From NCBI RefSeq assembly GCF_019459305.1, contig NZ_JAIBES010000085.1, positions 1 through 46,308 of the forward strand: 46,308 bases of DNA, given 5' to 3'. The notes beneath the pieces are model-generated. The model saw only the letters and a program-made list of their open reading frames with translations. It was not told the origin of the DNA and ran no database searches. This document shows, piece after piece, positions 29,883 through 38,425 of this stretch. The first letter of the stretch is position 1. Each line of letters starts with the position of its first letter. This stretch comes from Sphingopyxis sp. (GTDB lineage: Bacteria; Pseudomonadota; Alphaproteobacteria; Sphingomonadales; Sphingomonadaceae). Made by a program: the position numbers and the translations under genes.

Positions 29883-32630
29883 TTATGACGGTGAAAAGGC
29901 TGGAAAGGCGCTTTTTCTGCGTTCGATATTGGCGGCAGCGACATGATTGACCGCCACGTCCAATGGCAGGCGGCGGATCGGGGTGCCTTCGGGAAAGGCG
30001 CTGAGCAGCCGGGACGGGAATGAGGGCGACAGCATGACGAACTGGCCAAAATCGTCGGCGCGGCGGATCAGGCGGCCGAACGCTTGCCCGATGCGGCCGC
30101 GAATGACCATATCGTCATAGGCGCTGCCGCCCTGTGCGGCGCGGCGCGCCGCGTGGAGGATCGTTGGGCGCGGCCACGGCACCCCCTCCATGATCACCTG
30201 CCGCAGCGATTCGCCGGGGACATCGACCCCATCGCGCAAGGCATCGGTGCCGAGCAGCGATGCGTGTGGATCGGCGCGGAAGATGTCGACGAGGGTACCG
30301 GTGTCGAGCGGATCGACATGCTGCGCATAGAGCGGGAGGCCTGCACGCGCGAGGCGGTCGGCGATACGGGCATGGACGATGCGCAGCCGCCGGATCGCGC
30401 TGAACAGCCCCAGCGCGCCGCCGCCCGACGCCTCGATCAACCGACTGTACGCCCCCGCGAGCGCGGGCAGGTCGCCGCGCGCGATGTCGGTGACGATCAG
30501 CACCTCCGACTGGCGGGCATAGTCGAACGGGCTGGGCACCGCTAAATGCTGGACCCCGCCGTCCATATGACGCGCGCCGGTGCGGATGTCGGCCTCCGTC
30601 CAGCCGCCCCCCAGCGCATTTTGGCCGCCATGGCCGCTGCGCAAGGTCGCCGAGGTGACCAGCACCCCCTGCGCAGGGCGATAGACGATCTCGGCAATCG
30701 GCCGCGCGGGGTCGAGCCAGTGGCGATGCAGCCCGGTGTCGAACTCGCGCCCGTCGTAGCGGTCGATCGCGAGCCAGTCGACGAAATCGGGGTTGGCCGG
30801 GCCGCCGACGCGCCCGAGCAGCGACAGCCAGCCGCCGAGCGTATCGACACGGGTGCCGAGGCTATGGCGCGCCCCGTCGACGCGCGCGCGCGCTTGTCCG
30901 TCGAGCCAGTCTGGCGGATCGTCGACCAGCGCATCGAGCCGCTTTCCGAGCGCCAGCAGCGGCCGCAGCAGCGCCTCGACCGCGTCGCTCGCCGCCGCCG
31001 CGGCGGTGACCAGCACCGCGTCGGGATCGGCCAGTTCAGTCTCGAGACCATAGCCCGCATCGGCAGTACGAGTGTTGACCGCGCGCGCATAAACCTGCCC
31101 GCGCACCGCCGCGAGCAGCCGTTCGATCGCGCCCCACGGGTCGTTCTCGGACAGGCGGCTGAGCCAGCCGTCGCCGGGCAGCTCGGTAGCTGCAGCAATC
31201 GCCGCCTGAATCGCGCGCTCGCCCGCCTCGTCATAGCTCGCCACATCGGCGAGTCGTGCCGCGAGACCGCGCCGCCGTCCCCGCGACTTGCCCTCCGGCC
31301 CCAGTACCCAGCGGCGGATTTCGACGGCTTCCTGGCCGGTAAGCGCCGCGGCGAACATGCTGTCCGCGGCATCCCACAGATGATGGCCTTCGTCGAAGAT
31401 CAGCCGCGTCGCGGGCGCCCCGCCGTCGCGCGGGCGAGCCGCCTGCACCATTGTTAGCGCATGGTTGGCGATGACGATGTCGGCCTGCGTCGCGGCGCGC
31501 GCCGAGCGTTCGATGAAGCATTTGCGGAAATGCGGACAGCCGGCATAGATGCACTCGCCGCGCCGGTCGGTCAGTGCGGTGGTGCCGTTGCGGCGGAACA
31601 GCGCGGGCAGCCAGCCGGGCAGGTCGCCGCCGACCATGTCGCCGTCGCGCGTATAGGCCGCCCACCGCGCAACCAGCTGCGCCAGGATCGCGGCGCGACC
31701 CGAGAAGCCGCCTTGCAGCGCATCCTCCAGATTGAGCAGGCAGAGGTAATTTTCGCGGCCCTTCCGCACCACGACCTTTTCGCGGTGGGTTGCGGCGTCG
31801 GGGTACAGCCGCTCGGTCTCGCGCGACAGCTGGCGTTGCAGCGCCTTGGTAAAGGTCGAGATGCAGACGCTGCCCGCCGACTGCTCGATCCACTGCTTGG
31901 CGGGGGCAAGATAGCCGAGCGTCTTGCCGATCCCGGTTCCGGCCTCGGCCACCAGCATCTGCGGCGCGTCCTTGCGCTCGCGCGGTTCGAAGATCGCGGC
32001 GGTAGCGCGCGCATAATCCTGCTGCCCCGGGCGGCGTTCGGCGCCGTCGCCGGTCAGCCGGTCAAGCCGCGCGGTGACGTCGTCGGGGTTGATGCGGACC
32101 TGCCGCGGCGCGGGGCGTGGCGGCGCTTCCTCCCATTCGGGCAACCGCGCAAACAGCCAGCGTTCATGGGCGTCGGGCGTCGTCAGCCGCGGCTGGACCA
32201 GCGGCGCCCATGGCCAGCGCTGGCGCGCGAGCGCTTGAAGCCCGTGCCAGGTGCCTTCACGTTCGGGCCAAGCCGGATCGTCGATCCCCGCGAGCATCGC
32301 GGCGGTCGCCTGCGGCAGAAAGGCGGCGATGTCTTCCTCGGCTTTCGGCGGGGAGACGCCGATCGTCGCGGCAATCCCCGCCGGCGTCGGTACGGCAAAG
32401 CGCGCGGGATAAAGGAAGGCGAAGAGTTCGAGCAGGTCGAGCCCCGACAGCTCGGGATAGCCGAGCCGGTCGCCGGTCAGCGTGGCATTGAGCAGCAGGT
32501 GCGGAGTCGCCGCGACCGCCGCAATCGCCTCTCCGCGCCCAACCCGCTGCACGCGCCCCTGCGCATCCGCGATCCAGATGCCGACATGGCTGGCGTGGAT
32601 CGCGGGCAGGGGGAGGGACGCGGGGGACAT
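29883..32630 (-). CDS. DinG/XPD-like ATP-dependent DNA helicase
   Basis: 915-residue superfamily 2 helicase with an iron-sulfur domain. Walker A is AEAGTGIGKT (228-237); the DEAH box reads DEGH (413-416). Four cysteines C297, C360, C365 and C371 sit between them, as in XPD/DinG FeS domains. C-terminal helicase motifs include LVTSATLRSGHGG and GRIGQAFGRLIRR. Residues 1-200 match no domain I know. The start is set at ATG 32630; an earlier in-frame ATG (32780) reads through a palindromic repeat (giving the tell-tale STSSGRT) and is rejected. Confidence 0.92.
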   Translation of the reverse strand: MSPASLPLPAIHASHVGIWIADAQGRVQRVGRGEAIAAVAATPHLLLNATLTGDRLGYPELSGLDLLELFAFLYPARFAVPTPAGIAATIGVSPPKAEEDIAAFLPQATAAMLAGIDDPAWPEREGTWHGLQALARQRWPWAPLVQPRLTTPDAHERWLFARLPEWEEAPPRPAPRQVRINPDDVTARLDRLTGDGAERRPGQQDYARATAAIFEPRERKDAPQMLVAEAGTGIGKTLGYLAPAKQWIEQSAGSVCISTFTKALQRQLSRETERLYPDAATHREKVVVRKGRENYLCLLNLEDALQGGFSGRAAILAQLVARWAAYTRDGDMVGGDLPGWLPALFRRNGTTALTDRRGECIYAGCPHFRKCFIERSARAATQADIVIANHALTMVQAARPRDGGAPATRLIFDEGHHLWDAADSMFAAALTGQEAVEIRRWVLGPEGKSRGRRRGLAARLADVASYDEAGERAIQAAIAAATELPGDGWLSRLSENDPWGAIERLLAAVRGQVYARAVNTRTADAGYGLETELADPDAVLVTAAAAASDAVEALLRPLLALGKRLDALVDDPPDWLDGQARARVDGARHSLGTRVDTLGGWLSLLGRVGGPANPDFVDWLAIDRYDGREFDTGLHRHWLDPARPIAEIVYRPAQGVLVTSATLRSGHGGQNALGGGWTEADIRTGARHMDGGVQHLAVPSPFDYARQSEVLIVTDIARGDLPALAGAYSRLIEASGGGALGLFSAIRRLRIVHARIADRLARAGLPLYAQHVDPLDTGTLVDIFRADPHASLLGTDALRDGVDVPGESLRQVIMEGVPWPRPTILHAARRAAQGGSAYDDMVIRGRIGQAFGRLIRRADDFGQFVMLSPSFPSRLLSAFPEGTPIRRLPLDVAVNHVAAANIERRKSAFPAFSPS

Positions 32631-32695
32631 GGGTGAAGGGTAGGGACAAAAGGCGAACGCGGCAAGGCGAATGGCGGCATTTTGCTGCCTTTTAT

Positions 32696-32719
32696 CCGTT
32701 CGTCCTGAGCTTGTCGAAG
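32696..32719. repeat. Sphingomonad-type repeat, forward half
   Basis: CCGTTCGTCCTGAGCTTGTC followed by GAAG. It matches the forward half at 20470 and is the reverse complement, with few changes, of the element at 33028-33051. It lies just upstream of the helicase start. Confidence 0.7.
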
Positions 32720-33027
32720 GACCGCTCTTGCCTTTTGCTGACGCCGAGATTTTATACGACTCGCCGCGGATCAGGGCCATTTTCTTCGCACGGCTCCAGC
32801 CCTTTATTCAGCGTCCGGCTTCAAGAGCTTCAACCCGGGTCGAGAACTCTTGGCTCCAAACGAGGGTGACGGGTAATCTATCAGAAGGGAAGCCGACGAT
32901 GGCGCCCGTTTCGTGCGCTGCGATGCGGCGCGGCCGATTGTCGGTCTAACCAGTATAGAAGGTTCCGCCGAGGCAGTGCAGGATATACGCTCAGAAGTTC
33001 ATCCTGATCGGCTAAAAAAGAACAGCC

Positions 33028-33051
33028 CTTCGACAAGTTCAGGGCGAACGG
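33028..33051. repeat. Sphingomonad-type repeat, inverted half
   Basis: CTTCGACAAGTTCAGGGCGA followed by ACGG, the inverted partner of the element at 32696. A run GCTAAAAAAG and a GGATTTTT flank it. It could act as a terminator-like structure after the PilZ gene, which ends 20 bp away on the minus strand. Confidence 0.7.
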
Positions 33052-33071
33052 ATTTTTGGGTCCGCTTTGGT

Positions 33072-33440
33072 TCAGCTCAACCCGCGGCGCCCAAACACCG
33101 GAGCGCGGTTGCTCAGAAAAATCTGCCCCGGGTCGATTGTCACCGCATTCCGCGCGCGTTTCAGGGCATTGAAGAGCGGACCATGGGTCAGTTCATAGGG
33201 GAAGCGCACACCCATACGATCGATTTCGGACCACATCACCACGGCATAGGTGACACCGCCGCCATAATGGATTTCGCAGCGCGACCGTGCGGGCATACTG
33301 GCACCGTCAATCCGCGCGCCGCCTTCGGAAAGATCGGTGATCTGGCCGTCGACGAAATTGAGGACGCCGTTGACCGTCACCTCAAGGGCGACGCGGGTGC
33401 GGGCCTGGCGGCGGGGCTGCGGGATGCGGGTTGTGTCCAT
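33072..33440 (-). CDS. PilZ domain protein
   Basis: 122-residue single PilZ domain, a cyclic-di-GMP receptor type. The arginine motif is present at the N-terminus (RRQARTRV, R-x-x-x-R) and the second motif is DLSEGGAR (D/N-x-S-x-x-G). Mature strands such as CEIHYGGGVTYAVVMWSEID and MGVRFPY follow. A second PilZ domain sits in the cyclic-di-GMP enzyme at 38.4 kb. ATG 33440; target protein unknown. Confidence 0.88.
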   Translation of the reverse strand: MDTTRIPQPRRQARTRVALEVTVNGVLNFVDGQITDLSEGGARIDGASMPARSRCEIHYGGGVTYAVVMWSEIDRMGVRFPYELTHGPLFNALKRARNAVTIDPGQIFLSNRAPVFGRRGLS

Positions 33441-33584
33441 AAGGCAGTGTTAAGCCCGAGATGGTAAATATTCCGGTAACGATAATCGGCGCGATCGCGA
33501 TGCCCCGGTACATGGCGGTGGCTGGAGCGCAGGGCCGAAACAGGCAGAAAGGCGCCGTCCCATCCGTAAGATCAGGATTGGCCG

Positions 33585-34260
33585 ATCAAAGCCGTTGTCT
33601 GCCCCCGCTACAGTGGTCCCGAGGTGCTGGAATTTCGCGTCGTGCCGATGCCCGGTCCCGCCGCCGACGAGGTGCGCGTTAGGGAACTGGCGGCATCAGT
33701 GACGTCGGGCGACAGCCGGATGCGCACGGCGCGCTTTCCCCTGAGCATGGGCCTGATCGCGCGGCCATTCTTGGGCTTTCGCGGGCCGCGGCAGTCGATT
33801 TTGGGAACGGAAATCGCCGCGATCGTCGATGCCGTGGGCGCGGGCGTTACCCGATACCGCCCCGGCGACGCGGTGATGGCGTTTCCGGGTGGGAAAATGG
33901 GTTGCCACGCCGAATATAGCTGTGTCGCCGTAAGCGGGCGGATCACGCTGAAGCCGGAAGGCTTGAGCTTTGCCGAGGCCGCAACACTCAGCTTTGGCGG
34001 CAGCACCGCGCTCCATTTTCTCGACGTTGCGGCGGTTGCACCGGGCGACCGGGTGCTGATCGTCGGCGCGTCGGGTGGAGTGGGGGCGGCGCTGGTCCAG
34101 CTCGCATGCCACCGCGGCGCGCATGTCACCGCGGTGTGCAGCGTGCACAACGCGATCTGGTGCGCGGCTTGGGGGCACAGGCGGTGATCGACTATACTGT
34201 GGAAGATTATCGCTAGCAGCTTGGCGAATATGAGGCCGTTTTCAAGACCGTCGGCAGCAT
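33585..34260 (+). pseudogene. Zinc-free medium-chain alcohol dehydrogenase/quinone oxidoreductase remnant
   Basis: Homology begins KAVVCPRYSGPEVLEFRVV at 33588, where the expected start ATG is ATC (33585-33587). The GroES-like domain and start of the Rossmann fold follow (TEIAAIVDAVGAGVTRYRPGDAV, LIVGASGGVGAALVQLA). At about 34154 a single G is missing (GCGAT for GCGGAT); beyond it, in the next frame, DLVRGLGAQAVIDYTVEDYR continues and hits TAG at 34214-34216, then QLGEYEAVFKTVGSM, after which similarity stops. Lost start, frameshift, nonsense codon and missing C-terminus make this a true pseudogene. Confidence 0.85.
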
Positions 34261-34608
34261 GACCACGCGCGACGCCGCTCGTCGCGCTCGTGTCGGTTGC
34301 GTTGCTGCGCAAGAGCAGCTTCCTGCCCGCGACCCAACCCAGGGGATAATCGAGGCGCGCAGCAGGGGCGGACGGTGGCCGCAATATTCGGCTTTCCTGC
34401 ATCGTCCCGCCATGCTTCTTGCTGCCGATGCTACCCGCCGACGCATTATTCCTTAAAGCCACAAAGGACCCATTCTGGGTGCGCCCATGGGGGGATTTTG
34501 TGGCTTCGAGCCTTGGTCGGAGCGGTGTAGCAAGGCGAATCGCAAGTGAAGTTGCGCAGTTTTCTGCGCTTCTTCCCATCGGGCCTTCTTGCCGCTATGG
34601 CGCGGCGC
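34261..34608. other. Non-coding remnant region with an inverted-repeat element
   Basis: About 350 bp between the end of the dehydrogenase remnant and lysS. No protein family recognised on either strand. It contains the element at 34459-34503. The missing 3' half of the dehydrogenase should have lain here, so it was probably replaced or deleted. Confidence 0.6.
34459..34503. repeat. 45-bp element with terminal inverted repeats
   Basis: CCACAAA (34459-34465) and TTTGTGG (34497-34503) are perfect inverted ends. Inside is a perfect hairpin ACCCA-TTC-TGGGT and a CCCATGGG palindrome. It resembles a tiny MITE or an integration or recombination site next to a truncated gene. Confidence 0.5.
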
Positions 34609-36207
34609 ATGACTGACCTGCACCCTCAACCTTCGCTGCGCGAGTCCGCGCTAACGTCCAAGGCCTGGCCGTTCGAGGAAGCGCGCAAGCTGGTCAAACG
34701 CTATCCCGATGGCAAGCCGGATGGCGCGCCGGTGTTGTTCGAGACAGGCTATGGCCCGTCAGGGCTGCCGCATATCGGCACCTTCAACGAAGTGCTGCGC
34801 ACGACGATGGTTCGCCGCGCCTATGAGCAAATGACCGGCGCGCCGACCCGGCTCGTCGCGTTCAGCGACGATATGGACGGGCTGCGCAAGGTTCCCGACA
34901 ATGTTCCGAACCGTGCGATGCTCACCGAATATCTTGGCAAGCCGCTGACCGATGTCCCCGATCCGTTCGACAAATTCGAAAGTTTCGCCCATCATAACAA
35001 TGCGATGCTACGCGAGTTTCTCGACCGCTTTGGCTTTGAATATGAGTTCGTCAGCTCGACCGAGCGCTACAAGTCGGGCGCGTTCGACGAGGCGCTCAAG
35101 AATGTCCTGCGTCACAATCAGGATATCCTCGACATCATGCTGCCGACGCTGCGCGCCGAGCGCGCTGCGACCTATTCGCCGATCCTGCCGGTGAGTCCAA
35201 CGTCGGGCGTGGTGTTACAGGTGCCGGTGACGGTTGTTGATACCGATGCCGGACTGGTATCGTTCGAGGACGATGGCCAGACGATCACGCACAGCGTTCT
35301 GGGCGGCGGTGCCAAGCTGCAATGGAAGGTCGACTGGGCGATGCGCTGGGTCGCGCTCGGCGTCGATTACGAGATGTATGGCAAGGATCTGACTGATAGC
35401 GGGGTCCAGTCGGGCAAGATTGCCAAGGCGCTCGGCGGGCGGAAGCCCGAAGGACTGATTTACGAGATGTTCCTCGACGAAAAGGGCGAGAAGATTTCGA
35501 AGTCGAAGGGCAATGGGCTCAGCCTCGATCAATGGCTCGATTATGGCAGCGAAGAGAGCCTCGCGTTCTTCGCATATCGCGAACCCAAGGCGGCGAAGCA
35601 GCTGCATATCGGGGTGATCCCCAAGGCCGTAGACGAATATCTGCAGATGCGCGGCAATTACCCGGCGCAGGATGCCGACAAGAAGCTCGGCAATCCGGTG
35701 CATCATGTCCATGTCGCGCGCGGGCAAGCTATTCCTGCCGCCGAATTGCCGGTGACGTTCGGGCTGCTGCTCAATCTGGTCGGGGTGATGGGGGCGGACG
35801 CGTCGAAGGACCAGATCTGGCGCTATCTTGGTCAATATGTCGATGGCGCCGATGCCACGACCTATCCTGAGCTCGACCGGCTGATCGACAATGCAATGGC
35901 GTATAACCGCGACTATGTTGCGCCGACGCTCAACCGGCGCAAGCCGCAGGGCGGCGAAGTTGCGGCATTGGCTGATCTCGACGCAAAGCTGGCGGCGCTG
36001 CCTGCCGACGCGAGCGCCGACGACATCCAGAACATCGTGTACGAGATTGGCAAGAACGAGGCCTATAATTTTGAAAACTTACGCGATTGGTTCAGGGCGC
36101 TCTACGAAACGCTACTCGGGTCGAGCGCCGGGCCGCGGATGGGCAGCTTTATCGCGCTGTTCGGGATCGACAATACGCGGCGGTTGATTGCCGAGGCTTT
36201 GGCCTGA
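34609..36207 (+). CDS. lysS: Lysyl-tRNA synthetase, class I
   Basis: 532-residue class I (archaeal-type, also called lysK) enzyme that charges tRNA-Lys. The HIGH motif is PHIGT (54-58) in GYGPSGLPHIGTFNEVLRT, and the KMSKS motif is KISKSKGNG (from K295). Family-specific FSDDMDGLRKVP is intact. The C-terminal anticodon-binding helical domain is present to the end. ATG 34609 is used; ATG 34597 is possible. No ribosome site is visible, so translation may be leaderless. It begins right after the remnant region. DUF3291 follows 11 bp later. Confidence 0.96.
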   Translation: MTDLHPQPSLRESALTSKAWPFEEARKLVKRYPDGKPDGAPVLFETGYGPSGLPHIGTFNEVLRTTMVRRAYEQMTGAPTRLVAFSDDMDGLRKVPDNVPNRAMLTEYLGKPLTDVPDPFDKFESFAHHNNAMLREFLDRFGFEYEFVSSTERYKSGAFDEALKNVLRHNQDILDIMLPTLRAERAATYSPILPVSPTSGVVLQVPVTVVDTDAGLVSFEDDGQTITHSVLGGGAKLQWKVDWAMRWVALGVDYEMYGKDLTDSGVQSGKIAKALGGRKPEGLIYEMFLDEKGEKISKSKGNGLSLDQWLDYGSEESLAFFAYREPKAAKQLHIGVIPKAVDEYLQMRGNYPAQDADKKLGNPVHHVHVARGQAIPAAELPVTFGLLLNLVGVMGADASKDQIWRYLGQYVDGADATTYPELDRLIDNAMAYNRDYVAPTLNRRKPQGGEVAALADLDAKLAALPADASADDIQNIVYEIGKNEAYNFENLRDWFRALYETLLGSSAGPRMGSFIALFGIDNTRRLIAEALA

Positions 36208-36218
36208 GGGAGGATGAG

Positions 36219-36704
36219 ATGGCGGATTATGAACTGGCGCAGATCAACATCGCGCGTTTCCGTCTGCCCGCCGATCACGTCGCCAACCGCGATTTCATGG
36301 ACGCGCTCGATGCGGTGAATGCGATTGCCGAGGCAAGCGAGGGCTTTGTCTGGCGGCTGGTCGGCGAGGGCAATGACGCCACCGACGTGGCGGTGAACGA
36401 CGATCCGCACGTCATAGCGAATATGTCGGTGTGGCGCGACGTCGATGCGCTGGCGGCGTTCGTCTATCGCAACCCCGAGCATCTGGCGATCATGCGACGC
36501 CGCAAGGAGTGGTTCGAGCATATTGCGGTGTTTCAGGCGCTGTGGTGGGTACCCGTCGGACATCGCCCGACGGTGGCGGACGGTGTCGCGCGGATCGACC
36601 TGCTGGCTGCGAACGGCCCGACGGCTGAGGCTTTCACCTTCAAGTACCCCTTTGCCGCGCCCGACGGCACCCCAGCCTTGCGCGTACAGGACGAATGCGC
36701 ATGA
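36219..36704 (+). CDS. DUF3291 domain protein
   Basis: 161 residues of the DUF3291 type (AQINIARFRLPADHVANRDF opening, MSVWRDVDALAAFVYRNPEH, FQALWWVPVGHRPTVADGVA). The fold is a ferredoxin-like dimer related to antibiotic-biosynthesis monooxygenases; function unknown. ATG 36219 has GGGAGGATG upstream. It follows lysS and its stop overlaps the asparaginase start by four bases. Confidence 0.88.
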   Translation: MADYELAQINIARFRLPADHVANRDFMDALDAVNAIAEASEGFVWRLVGEGNDATDVAVNDDPHVIANMSVWRDVDALAAFVYRNPEHLAIMRRRKEWFEHIAVFQALWWVPVGHRPTVADGVARIDLLAANGPTAEAFTFKYPFAAPDGTPALRVQDECA

Positions 36705-37189
36705 TAGAAATCTTCACCACCGGCGGGACGATCGACAAAGTCTATTTCGACGCCTTGTCCGAGTTCCAGATCGGCCCCGCGGCGATCCCCGACCTGCTGC
36801 GCGAGAATAATGTCCATGTGCCGCATCGGGTGACGCAGCTGATGCGCAAGGACAGTCTGGAACTCGACGATGCCGACCGCGCCGCCATCCGTGCGGCGGT
36901 CGAAGCGAGCGATGCGTCGCACATACTGGTGACGCACGGCACCGATACGATGGTGCTCACCGGTCGAGTGCTGGCAGGGATTGCGGGCAAGACGATCGTC
37001 ATGACCGGCGCGATGCAGCCTGCGTCGGTGCGCGCCAGCGACGCCGAATTCAACGTCGGTTTCGCTCTGGCGGCGGCGCAGATTTTGCCGCCCGGGGTCT
37101 ATATCGCGATGAACGGGATGATCTTTGACCCTGCAACGACCGAGAAGGATCGGGCCGGGGCGCGCTTCGTCGCGCAGGACCGCGGTTAA
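36701..37189 (+). CDS. Short asparaginase-domain protein
   Basis: 162 residues, about half the usual asparaginase length. The N-terminal catalytic motifs are present: FTTGGTIDK (Thr7/Thr10) and ILVTHGTDTMVLT (Thr81, Asp82), then IVMTGAMQPA. The C-terminal domain is absent, without sign of recent truncation, so this is probably the natural short subgroup; activity on asparagine is unproven. ATG 36701 overlaps the DUF3291 TGA (ATGA), showing coupling. It converges with the desaturase and their last four bases overlap. Confidence 0.85.
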   Translation: MIEIFTTGGTIDKVYFDALSEFQIGPAAIPDLLRENNVHVPHRVTQLMRKDSLELDDADRAAIRAAVEASDASHILVTHGTDTMVLTGRVLAGIAGKTIVMTGAMQPASVRASDAEFNVGFALAAAQILPPGVYIAMNGMIFDPATTEKDRAGARFVAQDRG

Positions 37190-38217
37190 CCCCTAGCCGT
37201 CACCTGCCGCAGCACTGCGGCGTAGCCCGGCGCGATCGTCATCGATTCGTGCCGCCCGGCGCGGCCGAGCATCGCGTGAACCTCGGCCAGCCGGTAGCAG
37301 GGCACCCCCATGAACAGGTGGTGCTCGGAGTGATAATTCACCCAATATGGCGCAACCGTGGCGCGAGCGAGCCAGCCCGCGCGGGTGGTGCGGGCCTGGG
37401 AGAACGGATCATCGCTACCCGTCGCCGTGCAGGCATGTTCGGCAATGTTGCGGATGCGCAGGTACAGCTGGAACGTCGTCGCTAGCCCCGCGAGCCAGAG
37501 CAGATAGGGCGTCCATCCGTACAGTGCGAGCGAGGCCGTGAGCAGCACCGCCTGTACGAGCAGGAACCGCCCGACCGCGCGCGCCACCGCCTTCGCGCTC
37601 GCGACATCGACCGTCGGTGACGTCATGCCGTCGTCGGACCGTTTGTTGAACGGCGTCCCCGCCGTGGTGCTGGCGCGACCCTTTTCGGCAGTTTCGCCGC
37701 GCAGCATCGCTTTCAGCCCGACAAACGCGAAGCCGAACTGCGTCACGCGCTGTTTGAAAAAGGTCTGCCCGGTCAGATCGCGCAGTATCTTGCGGCCCAG
37801 ACTGGCGCGCGTGGTCGGAAAGGGTTTCGACAGCGCCAGATCGGGGTCTTCGGCCTGCTGGGTGAATTTGTGATGCTGGAGATGATAGGTGCGATAGGCG
37901 ATGAGATCGGACCCGACCGCGGCACCGGTAAGCCATTGGCCGAGGAAATTGTTGGTCTTGCGCACCGGATGCAGCAGGCCGTGCGCAGCGTCGTGCATCA
38001 GGATGGCAAGGCCGAGCTGGCGCCCGCCGACAAAGATGATCGCGATCAGCCATGCGAGCGGGTTCTGCGACCATGCAGCCACCCCAACCAGCGCGATGCT
38101 GACGATCCACGCATGGGCGACCAGCCCGATCCCGCGCCAGCGCGATGCGGCTGTGATCGCGGCCCACTGACTGCGGTCAAAGAAACGGTCGGGAGGGAGC
38201 AGGCGGACGGCGGGCAT
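37186..38217 (-). CDS. Membrane fatty acid desaturase
   Basis: 343-residue integral membrane di-iron desaturase. Histidine boxes: HDAAH (75-79), HLQHH (112-116) and HSEHH (296-300, in NYHSEHHLFMGVPCYRL). Hydrophobic pairs lie at about 30-70 and 215-245. The family introduces double bonds or hydroxyls in acyl chains; regioselectivity cannot be read. ATG 38217 is used; 38262 is also open. Neither has a Shine-Dalgarno. TATAGC lies just upstream of ATG 38217, so a leaderless start is possible. Confidence 0.88.
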   Translation of the reverse strand: MPAVRLLPPDRFFDRSQWAAITAASRWRGIGLVAHAWIVSIALVGVAAWSQNPLAWLIAIIFVGGRQLGLAILMHDAAHGLLHPVRKTNNFLGQWLTGAAVGSDLIAYRTYHLQHHKFTQQAEDPDLALSKPFPTTRASLGRKILRDLTGQTFFKQRVTQFGFAFVGLKAMLRGETAEKGRASTTAGTPFNKRSDDGMTSPTVDVASAKAVARAVGRFLLVQAVLLTASLALYGWTPYLLWLAGLATTFQLYLRIRNIAEHACTATGSDDPFSQARTTRAGWLARATVAPYWVNYHSEHHLFMGVPCYRLAEVHAMLGRAGRHESMTIAPGYAAVLRQVTARG

Positions 38218-38425
38218 GGGGTCGCTATAACAAGTTGCGATGCGAAACGGAATAGCGTCCATTTTGGCACAGTAACGGGGTTAACCAGCGGCCCCCGGTA
38301 AGGAATTGGAAACTCCTGTCTGGCCACTGAACCGGGTGGACCAGACGAGCAGGACAAGCGGGAAATTGGGGGATCGACGTAGCATCATCCGGCCAGTGCT
38401 CGGCGAGGTGACGACGGACGAATCG

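Larger units (their letters stand above)
32631..33071. other. Non-coding gap with two opposed repeat halves
   Basis: 440 bp without a credible gene between divergent starts of neither gene: the helicase start on the left and the PilZ stop on the right. It carries repeat halves at 32696-32719 and 33028-33051 in opposite orientation, about 310 bp apart. The short plus-strand frames inside have no homologous look. Base composition is lower in GC than nearby genes. Confidence 0.6.

Noticed and set aside
30546-32636. Plus-strand frames of 303 and 391 codons opposite the helicase
   Set aside because: Overlap fully with a well-supported helicase on the other strand; Arg/Ala/Gly-rich composition without motifs.
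32633-32949. Short plus-strand frames in the helicase-PilZ gap, one with RPELVEG
   Set aside because: That peptide is the translation of the dispersed CCTGAGCTTGTCGAAGG repeat, a common false-gene signature.
33608-34579. 323-codon minus-strand frame across the dehydrogenase remnant and scar
   Set aside because: Antisense to recognisable dehydrogenase sequence, with no ribosome site or family.
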